From contig JACKHC010000001.1 of assembly GCA_020639235.1 (NCBI GenBank), positions 2,806,480-2,870,479 of the forward strand: a stretch of 64,000 bases of DNA. Reading direction: 5' to 3'. This document shows positions 26,100 to 35,009 of the stretch, in pieces (the first letter of the stretch is position 1; every line of letters begins with the position of its first letter). The position numbers were made by a program, and so were the translations under genes. Under the pieces are notes generated by a model, which did not search any database, had not been told where the DNA came from, and saw nothing but the letters and a program-made list of their open reading frames with translations. The DNA is from Phycisphaeraceae bacterium (GTDB lineage: Bacteria > Planctomycetota > Phycisphaerae > Phycisphaerales > UBA1924).

Positions 26100-27350
26100 T
26101 CAGAGTTTAGCCGGGTCGACGGCCTGGCCGGCGATGATGCGCGACTCGATGAGGCGCGATGACCAGTTGTAGATGAGGCGGCCGACGATGTGCTCGTCGA
26201 GCCATGTCTCGGGGACGCGGAGGACGAGGAGGTCGGCGGCGGCGCCGGTTTCGATGCGGCCCGTGTCGGGCCAGCCCAGAAGATCGGCGTTCTCGCGGGT
26301 GATTCTGTTCCAGGCGTCGGCGGGTGTGGGGATGGGCGAGTCGGGATCGACGGTCATGCGGCGGACTTTGGCGGTCTCGATGTAGCCCCGCGCGACGCGG
26401 GGCATGGCGATGTCGGCGCCGGCGGCGACATCGGAACCGAGCGCGAGGCGGATGTCGTGGCGGAGCGCGGCGTGGTAATCGAAGAGGCCGGAGGTCAGGA
26501 AGATATTGGCTGCGGGGCAGTGGACGGCGATGGAGCGGCGCTGGGCGATTAGGCGCCATTCGTCATCGGAGAGATGGACGCAATGGGCGAGGAGTGTTGT
26601 GGGCGTGAGGAGGTTGGCGCGGTCATAGACGGCGGTGTAATGCGGGTCGCGCGGGAAGAGTTCGGAGACGAGCGCGCACTCCTGCTGTGACTCGGCGAGG
26701 TGTGTCTGAATGATTGCTTCGGGATGTTCCTTGTGCCACCAGCCGATCTCCGCGAGGAGTTCGTCGGTGCAGGAGACGGCGAAGCGCGGGTTGGCGCTGA
26801 TGCGGTGGTTGTTGTTTGAGCCGAGCGACGCCATCGCGGGGGAGGGGACGGGGCGGGAGGATGCGCGGGCACGGTCTTCGGCGGTGAGTTCGTCGGGCGC
26901 GTTGCGGTCCATGGCGACGCGACCGACGATGAACCGGAGGGGTGTTTTGTCGCGGAGGTAGGCGACGGCTTCGCGGTTGATCTCGGCGTGACTCGTCAGA
27001 TACCCGGCGAAGTTGAATGTGCCTTCGCGGAGCATGCGCCTCGCGGCGGTGCGGGCCATCGAGAGGGCGTGGCCACGCCCCCACCAGATTTCGGCGGGGA
27101 AGATGACGCTTTCGAGCCACGGGAGGAGGGGCAGCCCGTCGCACCCTGCGGAGTCGATCTGCGGGAGGTGGATGTGGGCGTCGGTGAATGCGGGGGAAAT
27201 GATGCAGTCGCGGCCGCCGAGTGTTTGCGCGGGTTGATCGCGGGGCGGATCGCCGGTGCCGATTTCGGCGATGCGGGCGCTTTCGATGCGCAGCCAGCCG
27301 AGTTCAGGTGAGCGCGTGGGGTCGATGAGGAGTCTGCCGCGGATAAGCAC
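26100..27350 (-). CDS. Amidohydrolase, guanine-deaminase-like
   Basis: A 416-residue metal-dependent hydrolase with a GTG start at 27350. Zinc ligands are laid out as in guanine deaminase and its relatives: AFTDAHIHLPQID (HxH), TQTHLAES-type IIQTHLAESQQEC (His/Glu), TTLLAHCVHLSD (His) and RLALGSDVAAGADI (Asp). SIAVHCPAANIFLTSGLFD is a strong match to guanine deaminase. Guanine to xanthine is the likely reaction, but other purine/pyrimidine deaminases share the fold. It lies 6 bp upstream of the rhomboid gene start on the same strand. Confidence 0.82.
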   Translation of the reverse strand: MLIRGRLLIDPTRSPELGWLRIESARIAEIGTGDPPRDQPAQTLGGRDCIISPAFTDAHIHLPQIDSAGCDGLPLLPWLESVIFPAEIWWGRGHALSMARTAARRMLREGTFNFAGYLTSHAEINREAVAYLRDKTPLRFIVGRVAMDRNAPDELTAEDRARASSRPVPSPAMASLGSNNNHRISANPRFAVSCTDELLAEIGWWHKEHPEAIIQTHLAESQQECALVSELFPRDPHYTAVYDRANLLTPTTLLAHCVHLSDDEWRLIAQRRSIAVHCPAANIFLTSGLFDYHAALRHDIRLALGSDVAAGADIAMPRVARGYIETAKVRRMTVDPDSPIPTPADAWNRITRENADLLGWPDTGRIETGAAADLLVLRVPETWLDEHIVGRLIYNWSSRLIESRIIAGQAVDPAKL

Positions 27351-27390
27351 GGGGGGATGGTAATCGCATTCACAAGTTTTGAATCATCCG

Positions 27391-27442
27391 ATACCCCTCA
27401 TCCGGTCGCTCCGCGACCACCTTCTCCCTCAAGGGGAGAAGG
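27391..27442. repeat. Family B repeat, reverse orientation
   Basis: Reverse-strand reading gives CCTTCTCCCCTTGAGGGAGA onward, then the GGTCGCGGAGCGACC hairpin and GGATGAGGGGTATC. It is the same element as 2167-2216 and 2524-2574. It lies between the metzincin gene end and the amidohydrolase start. Confidence 0.65.
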
Positions 27443-27449
27443 AGCAGAA

Positions 27450-29627
27450 CTACGGGCAGGTGTTGGCCCAGTGGGAGAGGATGATGTTGAGGTCGTTGAC
27501 GGTGACCTGGCCGTCGCCGTTGTCGTCGCCGCCGGTGAATGGCGGGACGGCCATGCCCCATTGGGAGAGGACGATGTTGAGGTCGTCGACATTGACGGTC
27601 GCGTCGAGGTTGCGGTCGCCGGGGCAGGGGACGGACTGGAACCAGTTGAGCGCGGGGATGGGCTGCTTGGTGATTCCCGGGCCGGCCCATGAGACGATGA
27701 GTCCGGCGGGGCCGTTGCGCTCGAAGAAGTCGATGCGCACGCGGTGCATGCCCTGCTGGAGGCCGATGACTGCGGAAGTCTCGGTCATGGTGTGGATGCC
27801 GTCGTTGTCGATGAGCGTTTCGGTTCCGATGGAGAGGATGGAGCCGTCGTCGGACGCGAGATAGAGGGTGTACAGGCCCGACGCGGGCGCGTTGATGAAC
27901 GCATCGAAGCGCGCGCCGACGAAGTCCGTGCGGCCCGATGTTGCGAACGGCGCGTTGGTTGCGGGGTAGTTGAGCATCGGGACGATTCCCGATGCGTACG
28001 ACGACAGCGCGGTGTAGTCGGGTACCTGGGTGACGCCGGAGACGATGAAGTATTTGGCGTCGACGCCCGGTTCGATCGCGCCGGTGAGATCGGGTGCGCG
28101 GAGGGGTGTGATGTCGATGGTGACTGTTGCGGCCCCCCCCGGCAGTCCATCAACGATCGAGTAGGTGAATGTGTCGGTGGGGCCCGCGCCGATGGGCGGC
28201 GTGTAGCGGAGGCGCTGGCGGCCGAAGGCGCCGGCGGGGACGAGTTCGACGGTGCCGCCGTTGGCGGAGATGGGATCGAATGCGTCGATGGCGGCGGTGG
28301 CGCAGGAGATCATCTGGTCGTTGAGCAGGACATCGATGGTCGCGGGGAGGAGTTCGGCGGCGTGGGCGTGGTCATCGGCTGCGTGGTTGCCGTCGATGGC
28401 GAGGTCGCACGGCGTGGCGTCGAGGTATGCGAGGATGGTCTCGATGACGCGGGGATGGAACTGGAGATTGACATTGGCGACACCGCCCGAACAGAGGTGG
28501 CAGTAGGACATGATGGTGCCAAGATTGGCGTTGGTGCAGTTGCCCGAGCCGCAGGAGTCGATGGGCGGGGCGTATTCGTGGGTGTGGATGGAGCCGAAGA
28601 CGTGGCCGAGTTCGTGCGCGGAGATGAACAGGTCCCAGTTGGAGGGGGACTGGTTCTGGACGGGGAAGGGGAATGACGCGCTGAGTCTGGTGGCGACGGC
28701 GTATGCATCGTCGGTGATGCAGAGTGCCGCGATGGAGGCCTCGCCGGCGAATGTCTGGTCGAGGCGGGCGGAGAGGAGCAGCGCGGCGTCGCGCGGCACG
28801 GCGAGCATGTTGGTGTTCCAGTACGCGTAGAACTGGTTGTAGAGGGAGTCGGAGGTGTCCCAAGGGTCGGCGGCGTCGGCCCAGATGCGCAGGTATGTGA
28901 CATTGAGTCGGACATTGAGATCGCGGCGGTAGATCTCGGAGACGGCGCCCATGAGGAAAACGGCGTATTCGGCTGCGGATTGGGCATCGCCTTCACCGCC
29001 CACGCCGAACTTCTGCGTGAACTCCCAGTCGGTGTCGATGGCGATGCCGGCGACGCGGCAGGGCGCCCCGTCGGTTTCTCCCTGCGTCGTCGTGCGATTG
29101 GCTTGATGATCGGGTTCCGGCCATCCGGGTGTGAAGTTGTCGGCGCGGGCGTTGACGGCGCAGAGTTGCGTCGTGATAGGGGTGTCGTCGAAGGGGACGG
29201 CTTTGAAGCCGGTGGGTGTGCGTGTGAGCGCACGGGTCTGGTTTGAGGTGCGGATGATGCCCGATGTGCCGCGCGGCGTGGAGGCGACGACGATGAGGGA
29301 TTCGGGATCGTCCGGGAGTGTGCCGCGGTAGAGGGCGACGGTGGGCGGCGTTGATTCGAACTCGCCGTCGGCGCCGGCGACGATGAACACCGCGCCGGGG
29401 TCGAGGATGTCGAAGCGCTCAAGGTGGAGGTCGAGGGTGCGGCCGGGTTCGATCTCGACGGCCTCGAGCCGGAGGGTCGTGGGATCGGCGGTTTCCATGG
29501 ACGGGAGCGGCGCCGGCGGGCCTGATTCTGTGGGATGGCCGGCGCGCGGGATGACGCCGCTCCCGCCCGCGATGAGCGGTGCGAGGATTAGCGCAGCCAG
29601 TGCGCAGACGAACCGCGTGGGGCTCAT
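27450..29627 (-). CDS. Secreted metzincin protease with PA14 and dockerin-like C-terminus
   Basis: A 725-residue exported protein. ATG 29627, with AAGGGG upstream, starts a signal peptide (FVCALAALILAPLIAGGSG). The catalytic domain carries HELGHVFGSIHTH, the HExxHxxGxxH zinc motif, and the Met-turn GTIMSYC, as in reprolysin/M12B-like metzincins. A cadherin-like block (DVLLNDQM ... DTFTYSIVDG) and a PA14-like domain (GLYTLYLASDDGSILSIG) follow. The last 60 residues form a Cys-bracketed pair of calcium-loop repeats, VNVDDLNIVLSQWG and VTVNDLNIILSHWA, resembling type I dockerin. Secretion and protease activity are inferred from motifs; it may be anchored through the dockerin-like part. Confidence 0.88.
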   Translation of the reverse strand: MSPTRFVCALAALILAPLIAGGSGVIPRAGHPTESGPPAPLPSMETADPTTLRLEAVEIEPGRTLDLHLERFDILDPGAVFIVAGADGEFESTPPTVALYRGTLPDDPESLIVVASTPRGTSGIIRTSNQTRALTRTPTGFKAVPFDDTPITTQLCAVNARADNFTPGWPEPDHQANRTTTQGETDGAPCRVAGIAIDTDWEFTQKFGVGGEGDAQSAAEYAVFLMGAVSEIYRRDLNVRLNVTYLRIWADAADPWDTSDSLYNQFYAYWNTNMLAVPRDAALLLSARLDQTFAGEASIAALCITDDAYAVATRLSASFPFPVQNQSPSNWDLFISAHELGHVFGSIHTHEYAPPIDSCGSGNCTNANLGTIMSYCHLCSGGVANVNLQFHPRVIETILAYLDATPCDLAIDGNHAADDHAHAAELLPATIDVLLNDQMISCATAAIDAFDPISANGGTVELVPAGAFGRQRLRYTPPIGAGPTDTFTYSIVDGLPGGAATVTIDITPLRAPDLTGAIEPGVDAKYFIVSGVTQVPDYTALSSYASGIVPMLNYPATNAPFATSGRTDFVGARFDAFINAPASGLYTLYLASDDGSILSIGTETLIDNDGIHTMTETSAVIGLQQGMHRVRIDFFERNGPAGLIVSWAGPGITKQPIPALNWFQSVPCPGDRNLDATVNVDDLNIVLSQWGMAVPPFTGGDDNGDGQVTVNDLNIILSHWANTCP

Positions 29628-29950
29628 GCTTCCCCTTGCGCTTGATGGGTCAGACACGCGATGTGCGCGACTCCCTTGCCTCTTTCCGCGGCCCGGGCCC
29701 GGTGCCGGGGCGGCGGTCTCAACACCCCAAAGCTAGCACCGGAATGCGGATTGGGAAGGTTGGAGGGCTTGTACGGACGCGGATTTCGGGGCGGGATGGC
29801 GCTGCGGGAAGGGCGTGGGTCGGCTATAGTCTGGCCCCTCGGGCGGAGAAATCGCGTGTGAGAGGGCCTCGGCGGGGAAAGCCGGGGTCCGAAAACGCCG
29901 ATGGCTCACCCGTGACCCGCAACTTTATTGGAAGGAAGGCAGGAGCCGTG

Positions 29951-31081
29951 ATGACCGCAGCCCCCAAGGGCCTGGAAGGTGTAGTCGCCGCCGAGACCGA
30001 GATGTCGTTCATCGATGGCGAGAAGGGGATTCTCGAGTACGTCGGGATCGCGATCGATGACCTCGCTCGCAACTCGTCGTTCGAGGAGACGGTGTTTCTG
30101 CTGTGGAACCGGAAGCTGCCGACCAAGAGCGAGTTGGCCGCGTTCAGCGCGGACCTTCGCAAGCGGTATGCGCTACCGGGCGACATGAAGCAGCGGATTT
30201 CGACTTTGCCCAAGACGGCGCAGCCGATGCATGTGCTGCGGACGATGGTGTCGATGCTCTCGCTGTTCGACCCGGACCCGAACGCGAACGACGCGGCGTC
30301 GGCGCGTGAGAAGGCGCTGAATATCCTGGGATATGCGCCGACGATCGTGGCGTACTTCGATCGCCACCGGAAGGGCCTGCCGCTGATCGATCCGGATCCG
30401 AAGCTGAGCTTCGCGGCGAACTTCCTGTACATGCTCAACGGCGAGCATCCGACGCCGACGATGGAGCGGGCGTTCGATGCGTGCATGATTCTGCACGCGG
30501 ACCACGGGCTGAATAACTCGACTTTCACGACGCGGGTGGTGATCTCCACCCTGAGCGACGTGTACAGCGCGATCAGCGCGGCGATCGGGTCTCTTCGCGG
30601 GCCGCTCCACGGCGGCGCGAACGAGGGCGTCATGAAGATGCTCAACGAGATTCCGAGCGTGGGCGATGTGCGCAGGGTTGTCGAGGACAAGCTGGCGCGC
30701 AAGGACAAGATCATGGGGTTCGGGCACCGGGTGTACAAGAACTACGACCCGCGGGCGACCTACCTCAAGACGCTGGCGAAGAAGCTCGCGGAGGACACGG
30801 GCAATGTGTCGCTCTACGAGAAGTCGCACGCGATCGAGCAGATCATGGAGGAGAAGGTCGCGGCCAAGGGCATCTACCCGAATGTCGACTTCTACTCGGC
30901 GACGACTTACCACTGCATCGGCTTGCAACTTGACCTGTTCACGCCGATGTTCGCGCTGTCGCGGATCTCGGGCTGGGCGGGCCACATGCTCGAGCAGCTT
31001 GAGGGGAATCGGTTGTATCGCCCGAAGGCCGAGTACACCGGGCCGCACGGCGTGGCGTACACGGCGATCGAGAAGCGGTAA
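29951..31081 (+). CDS. gltA: Citrate synthase
   Basis: A 376-residue short-type citrate synthase condensing acetyl-CoA and oxaloacetate. Present are ILHADHGLNNSTFTTRVV (substrate-binding His), GSLRGPLHGGANEGVMKML, the HR of MGFGHRVYKNYDPRA and the catalytic Asp region NVDFYSATTYHCIG. The ATG at 29951 has AGGAG 6 bases upstream, whereas an upstream in-frame extension is arginine/glycine-rich and unlikely. The length matches Gram-positive-type enzymes rather than the E. coli type. A terminator follows. Confidence 0.95.
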   Translation: MTAAPKGLEGVVAAETEMSFIDGEKGILEYVGIAIDDLARNSSFEETVFLLWNRKLPTKSELAAFSADLRKRYALPGDMKQRISTLPKTAQPMHVLRTMVSMLSLFDPDPNANDAASAREKALNILGYAPTIVAYFDRHRKGLPLIDPDPKLSFAANFLYMLNGEHPTPTMERAFDACMILHADHGLNNSTFTTRVVISTLSDVYSAISAAIGSLRGPLHGGANEGVMKMLNEIPSVGDVRRVVEDKLARKDKIMGFGHRVYKNYDPRATYLKTLAKKLAEDTGNVSLYEKSHAIEQIMEEKVAAKGIYPNVDFYSATTYHCIGLQLDLFTPMFALSRISGWAGHMLEQLEGNRLYRPKAEYTGPHGVAYTAIEKR

Positions 31082-31108
31082 GCGACTTGGACAACTGAGT
31101 GAATTTCG

Positions 31109-31141
31109 ACAGGCCCGTGCGACGCGCGGGTCTGTTTTCAT
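31109..31141 (+). terminator. Terminator after citrate synthase
   Basis: Stem ACAGGCCCG/CGGGTCTGT (one G-U pair) with a TGCGACGCG loop, followed by TTTTCATTT. It overlaps the end of the convergent gene at 31142. Confidence 0.7.
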
Positions 31142-31936
31142 TTAGTCGTCGGCGAGGCGTGCTTCGGAGCCGGGGAGGTTGGCGCGGCGAAGAACTACCG
31201 AGGAGTTGATTGTGAAAATCAACATCCCGAACACGGCGGCAACCGCCCCGCCTCCGGCGATAACGAACCACACCATCGCAGCGTATTCCGGGTCTGCAAA
31301 CAGCGACTCAATCAATGCTGTCAGCCCGGTGGGAATCAACGCGATCGTCTGCGACAACAAGAAGATTCCACATGCAACATTCGCTCCATGAACGGAGGCA
31401 TTGAGGGCGCGACGACGGCTCGCGGCGTTCCACCCGTTCATGCGCGCGATCAGTATCCATCCGACAAGAAGCGTCAGCGCGCGGAGTGCGAGATAGGCTG
31501 CAAGAGTGACGCCGACGAGCATGGCGACGATGTACATGCCGGTGAAGAAGATCATTTCTCGATCCATGCCGGTGCCATAGGGAGAGCGCACGCTGTTCCA
31601 TTCCTGGATCAATACGGTCATCCATATCGCCACTAATGTGACCAGAGACCCTAGAAGGACCGCGAGATGGTTTCGTGTATCGAGCCGCCAGAAGTGATCG
31701 AGTTGCGGGGACATCTCCCGATACCACCTTGGCAGATCGGTGAGGGCGATGCGGGCGGTGTTGAACCATGCACGCCAAGTCGGGGACTGCTGCATCGGCG
31801 TTCCGGGTCGGAACGTTGCGCGGAAACCTTCGATGGGTGTGCCGCATTCGGGGCAGTTGTCGGATCGTTTGAGGCCGGTGAGGTCGTAGCGGCAGTGTTC
31901 GCAGCGGAGGGGTGGAGGTTCTTTGGATTGGGTCAT
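31142..31936 (-). CDS. Zinc-ribbon multi-pass membrane protein of unknown function
   Basis: A 264-residue protein with an N-terminal CxxC ribbon (CEHCRYDLTGLKRSDNCPEC, residues about 12-31) followed by about four membrane helices (NHLAVLLGSLVTLVAIWMT; FFTGMYIVAMLVGVTLAAY; CGIFLLSQTIALIPTGL; WFVIAGGGAVAAVFGMLIF). The plan parallels 11018-11779. The ribosome site GAGGGG sits inside sequence (GGATGAGGGGTAATC) that matches the end of the family B repeats. Function is unknown; a sensor or regulator at the membrane is possible. Confidence 0.65.
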   Translation of the reverse strand: MTQSKEPPPLRCEHCRYDLTGLKRSDNCPECGTPIEGFRATFRPGTPMQQSPTWRAWFNTARIALTDLPRWYREMSPQLDHFWRLDTRNHLAVLLGSLVTLVAIWMTVLIQEWNSVRSPYGTGMDREMIFFTGMYIVAMLVGVTLAAYLALRALTLLVGWILIARMNGWNAASRRRALNASVHGANVACGIFLLSQTIALIPTGLTALIESLFADPEYAAMVWFVIAGGGAVAAVFGMLIFTINSSVVLRRANLPGSEARLADD

Positions 31937-31937
31937 G

Positions 31938-31983
31938 GATTACCCCTCATCCATCAGTCAATCCCCCCGGCTTGCGCCGGGGG
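31938..31983. repeat. Family B-like end plus family D hairpin copy 2
   Basis: TACCCCTCATCC (the end of family B, reverse) is followed by CCCCCGGC/GCCGGGGG with a TTGC loop at 31964-31983. It lies between the stop of the response regulator and the start of the 31142-31936 gene. Confidence 0.5.
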
Positions 31984-32013
31984 CTCGCATGTTCGCCTTC
32001 GACAGGAGGCTGT

Positions 32014-33462
32014 CTACCGCAACCCGTACTCTTTGAGTTTGCGGTAGAGGGTTCGCTCGCCGATGCCGAGGAGTTTGGCGGCCTGTTCGCGGTTGCCGGC
32101 GGTGAGTCGGAGTGTTTCGCGGATGGCGCGTTTTTCGAGTTGTTCGAGGGATGTGCCGGCGAGTGACCCCCCACTGCCGCCCCCCCCGCTTGCTGAGGGA
32201 TCGTCGTCGTCGTTCATGCGGACATCGTCGGGGATGTGGCGGACATCCAACTTCTCGTCTGCCGCGCCAATGACGACCATGTTCTGGACGACATTGAGGA
32301 GTTGTCGGACATTGCCGGGCCAGTCGTAGGCGGTGAGGCGGAGCATGGCGGCGTCGGTGATGTCGGGGACGGGGCGATTCAATGATGTTGCGAACCTGGC
32401 GATGGCGTGGCGGACGATGCGGGGGATGTCCTCGCGCCGGTCGCGGAGGGGCGGGAGATGGACCTCGACGCCCTTGATGCGGAAGTAGAGGTCTTCACGG
32501 AAGGTGCCGTCGGCGACGGCCTGCTTGAGGTCCTTGTTGGTGGCGCTGACGAAGCGGACATCGGTTTTCCTGGAGTCGTTGGCGCCGAGGCGGACGACCT
32601 CGCCGGTTTCCAAAACGCGGAGGAGTTTGGCCTGCATGGTGAGTGGCATGTCGCCGATTTCGTCGAGGAAGAGGGTGCCGCCGTTGGCGTATTCGAAGAC
32701 GCCCTCGCGGTCTTTCTCGGCGCCGGTGAAGGCGCCGCGGACATGGCCGAAGAGTTGATCTTCGAGGAGGGACTCGGACTGACCCGCGCAGTTGAACGCG
32801 ACGAAGCGCTTCTTCTCGCGCTGAGAGAGTTTGTGGACGGCGGTGGCGATGAGTTCCTTGCCGGTGCCGGACTCGCCCGTGACGAGGACGGGGAGGTTGG
32901 AGGCGGCGACGGTGCGGACGGTGGAGAGGATTTTGCGCATCGGCTCGGAGCCGGCGACGATTCCTTCGAAGCCGTCGTGCTGCACGAGGTCGGATGCTTC
33001 ACCGGCCCCCCCCGCTGTATGGCGGAGGAGGACTGTTTCTGCGGCGCGGTTGATGAGCGAGCGGAAGAGTTCGAGGTCGAGGGGCTTTTCGATGAAGTCG
33101 AAGACGCCTTCCTTGAAGGCGGAGCGTGCGGTGGCGACATCGCCGTGGGCGGTGACCATGACGGTCTCGGCTTCGGGCTGCAGATTGCGCGCGGTCTGGA
33201 GGACGCGGAGGCCGGCGTCGGCGCCGTCGGGGGCGACGGTGCCGGCGGGTGTTTTGACGCCCGCGGAGTTGGGCATGCGGAGGTCGGTGACGACGACATC
33301 GAAGGAGCCGCCCTTGAGTTCTTCGAGGGCCGCGGGGACATCGTTGACGATTGTGCAGATGTGCCCGGGCTTTCGGAGGGCGTCGGACATGACCTCGGCG
33401 TGGTCCGGTTCGTCCTCGACGATGAGGACCTGTGCGCGGGTGTTGAGGTTGTTGTCAGGCAT
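32014..33462 (-). CDS. NtrC-family sigma-54-dependent response regulator
   Basis: A 482-residue regulator with receiver, AAA+ and Fis-type HTH domains. The receiver has the acidic pocket (QVLIVEDEPDHAEVM), phosphoacceptor region DVVVTDLRMP and an insertion of about 16 residues before GLRVLQTARNLQPEAETV. The AAA+ domain shows VTGESGTGKELIATAVH, the sigma-54 loop GAFTGAEKDREG and GTLFLDEIGDMP. The C-terminal HTH reads AAKLLGIGERTLYRKLKEY. It overlaps ruvC by 8 bp, but no histidine kinase is in the window. It would activate sigma-54 promoters on phosphorylation. Confidence 0.92.
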   Translation of the reverse strand: MPDNNLNTRAQVLIVEDEPDHAEVMSDALRKPGHICTIVNDVPAALEELKGGSFDVVVTDLRMPNSAGVKTPAGTVAPDGADAGLRVLQTARNLQPEAETVMVTAHGDVATARSAFKEGVFDFIEKPLDLELFRSLINRAAETVLLRHTAGGAGEASDLVQHDGFEGIVAGSEPMRKILSTVRTVAASNLPVLVTGESGTGKELIATAVHKLSQREKKRFVAFNCAGQSESLLEDQLFGHVRGAFTGAEKDREGVFEYANGGTLFLDEIGDMPLTMQAKLLRVLETGEVVRLGANDSRKTDVRFVSATNKDLKQAVADGTFREDLYFRIKGVEVHLPPLRDRREDIPRIVRHAIARFATSLNRPVPDITDAAMLRLTAYDWPGNVRQLLNVVQNMVVIGAADEKLDVRHIPDDVRMNDDDDPSASGGGGSGGSLAGTSLEQLEKRAIRETLRLTAGNREQAAKLLGIGERTLYRKLKEYGLR

Positions 33463-33976
33463 GGCCTGATGATACGGGGACGGGCGTGGCGCGCTGGATG
33501 CCGGTGAGGGCGATGGCGATGGCGTCGGAGACATCGGTGGGAGAGGGCGGCGCGGGGAGGGCGAGGAGGGCCTGGACGGTGGACTGGACCTGTTGCTTGG
33601 AGGCGTGGCCGTTGCCGGTGACGGCGCGCTTGACCTCGGTGGCGGGGAGTTCGATGAGCCGGAGCCCCATGCGCGCGGCGACGAGGAGGATGACGCCTCG
33701 GGCGTGGCCCATAATGATGGCGGTGGTCGGGTGCGCGTAGTGCGCGTAGAGCTTCTCGACGCAGACGACCTGGGCTTGTGAGCGTGCGAGGAGCGCTGTG
33801 AGGTCCTGCTCGAGTTCGACGAGGCGGTCGTGGACGGGGAGCGAGGACTTGAAACGGAAGACGCCGGCTTCGGCGAGCGACGGGGTGTCCGTGGGTCGTT
33901 CGGCGCTGGCACGGAGCACGGCGTAGCCGGTGCGTTGGAGTCCGGGATCGATTCCCACGATGCGCATCTGTCTCAT
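33455..33976 (-). CDS. ruvC: Holliday junction resolvase RuvC
   Basis: A 173-residue endonuclease that cuts Holliday junctions with RuvAB. The catalytic acids are visible in MRIVGIDPGLQRTGYAV (Asp), VVCVEKLYAHYAHPTTAI (Glu), and SPTDVSDAIAIALTG (Asp pair). ARGVILLVAARMGL and PATEVKRAVTGNGHASKQQV are also typical. ATG 33976 or 33967 is possible; neither has a strong Shine-Dalgarno. ruvA/ruvB are not adjacent. It overlaps the sigma-54 regulator by 8 bp, an unusual linkage. Confidence 0.93.
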   Translation of the reverse strand: MRQMRIVGIDPGLQRTGYAVLRASAERPTDTPSLAEAGVFRFKSSLPVHDRLVELEQDLTALLARSQAQVVCVEKLYAHYAHPTTAIIMGHARGVILLVAARMGLRLIELPATEVKRAVTGNGHASKQQVQSTVQALLALPAPPSPTDVSDAIAIALTGIQRATPVPVSSGHA

Positions 33977-34131
33977 GGTATCGGGCGTTGGGATCGGATG
34001 GGGTGAGTGCCGGTGCGATAACGCGGTGTGCTGCATAAACGGAATAAGCGGCCGGACCGAGCGCGGTTGCGAGCGGAATCGATGAGTCGCGCTTGCGGGC
34101 GGCGCGGGGTGCGGCATTGTTGTGACCGAGT

Positions 34132-34151
34132 GACCCCCTGCACACGGGGTC
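34132..34151. other. Hairpin in the leader of the sorted exported protein
   Basis: GACCCC/GGGGTC with an eight-base loop (CTGCACAC) lies 40 bp before the ATG at 34191, followed by GAGGAG as ribosome site. It may be a leader structure; no U-tract follows. Confidence 0.3.
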
Positions 34152-34190
34152 GCGGTTTCGATCGGTTCAACTTTACGAGGAGTCAGAGAG

Positions 34191-34913
34191 ATGAGTATTC
34201 GTACCCCCTTGATGCGCGCCTGCGGCGCGTCGATCGGTCTGCTTGCGCTGGCTTCGTCGGCGCACGCGGGCATGAGCCCCATTCTGTCGCCCGGGACCTA
34301 CGCGCTTGCGAACCATCCCGACGGCAACGCTGCCACGCCCTACTACGGGATGCGCGCCGACGGCCTTCGCACGGGCAATGCCAACGACACCTACACCTTC
34401 GACTTTGAAGCCCCCGGCGCGGCGATGTTCACGGACATCACCGACAACGGCGGCGGGAACTACAGCATCCGCATCTACGGCCAGGCGTTCGGCGGTCGCG
34501 ATATCGGCGGCACGTACGACGCGGTCGAGAGCGGGATGGTGTCGATCGAGTTCACCTACGCGGTGGCGACGCAGGTCCCCGGTGATGACGACTTCTGGGT
34601 GACGGGCCCGGACATGACCAATAACGGCACGATCGCGTTCATCTCGGGCGCGCTGGCGGGCGAGGCGTACGCGCTGACGGACAAGAGCAACGGCTCGTAC
34701 TCGTTCCGCCTCGGCGATGAGGACAACGACGCCGGGCACCGCGGGCACGACGGTATCTCCGGCTGGGGCTGGATGAACCACGGCCCGGTGGGCGGTCAGA
34801 TCGGCGGCCACCTCAACGACACCGACTGGCTCTTTACGGTGATCGTCCCGACGCCCGGTTCGACGGCGCTGCTCGGGTTCGCCGGTCTTGCGACGCTCCG
34901 TCGCCGCCGGTGA
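34191..34913 (+). CDS. Exported protein with PEP-CTERM-like sorting tail
   Basis: A 240-residue protein with a signal peptide (GASIGLLALASSAHAG) and a beta-rich mature part. It ends in a sorting signal: PTPGSTALLGFAGLATLRRRR, i.e. a short hydrophobic segment followed by arginines. The motif has P-x-P-G rather than PEP, the form common in Phycisphaerae. Such tails are processed by exosortase-type enzymes and anchor or release surface proteins. GAGGAG lies 9 bases before ATG. A strong terminator follows. The mature function is unknown. Confidence 0.82.
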   Translation: MSIRTPLMRACGASIGLLALASSAHAGMSPILSPGTYALANHPDGNAATPYYGMRADGLRTGNANDTYTFDFEAPGAAMFTDITDNGGGNYSIRIYGQAFGGRDIGGTYDAVESGMVSIEFTYAVATQVPGDDDFWVTGPDMTNNGTIAFISGALAGEAYALTDKSNGSYSFRLGDEDNDAGHRGHDGISGWGWMNHGPVGGQIGGHLNDTDWLFTVIVPTPGSTALLGFAGLATLRRRR

Positions 34914-34951
34914 GTGCTCCGGGCTGATCGCGGCTCCTGTTTGATTCCCGG

Positions 34952-34985
34952 CGCGGGTTCCCTCGAGGGGGCCCGCGTTTTTTCG
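34952..34985 (+). terminator. Terminator after the exported-protein gene
   Basis: Stem CGCGGG/CCCGCG with loop TTCCCTCGAGGGGG, followed by TTTTTT. It separates the exported protein from the transporter gene at 35010. Confidence 0.85.
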
Positions 34986-35009
34986 TGCGCCGGTTATGCT
35001 TGCGGCACC

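Noticed and set aside
32379..34145. 588-codon minus-strand frame over the response regulator and ruvC
   Set aside because: Shadow frame; serine/proline/alanine-rich without domain structure, and it crosses two well-supported genes.
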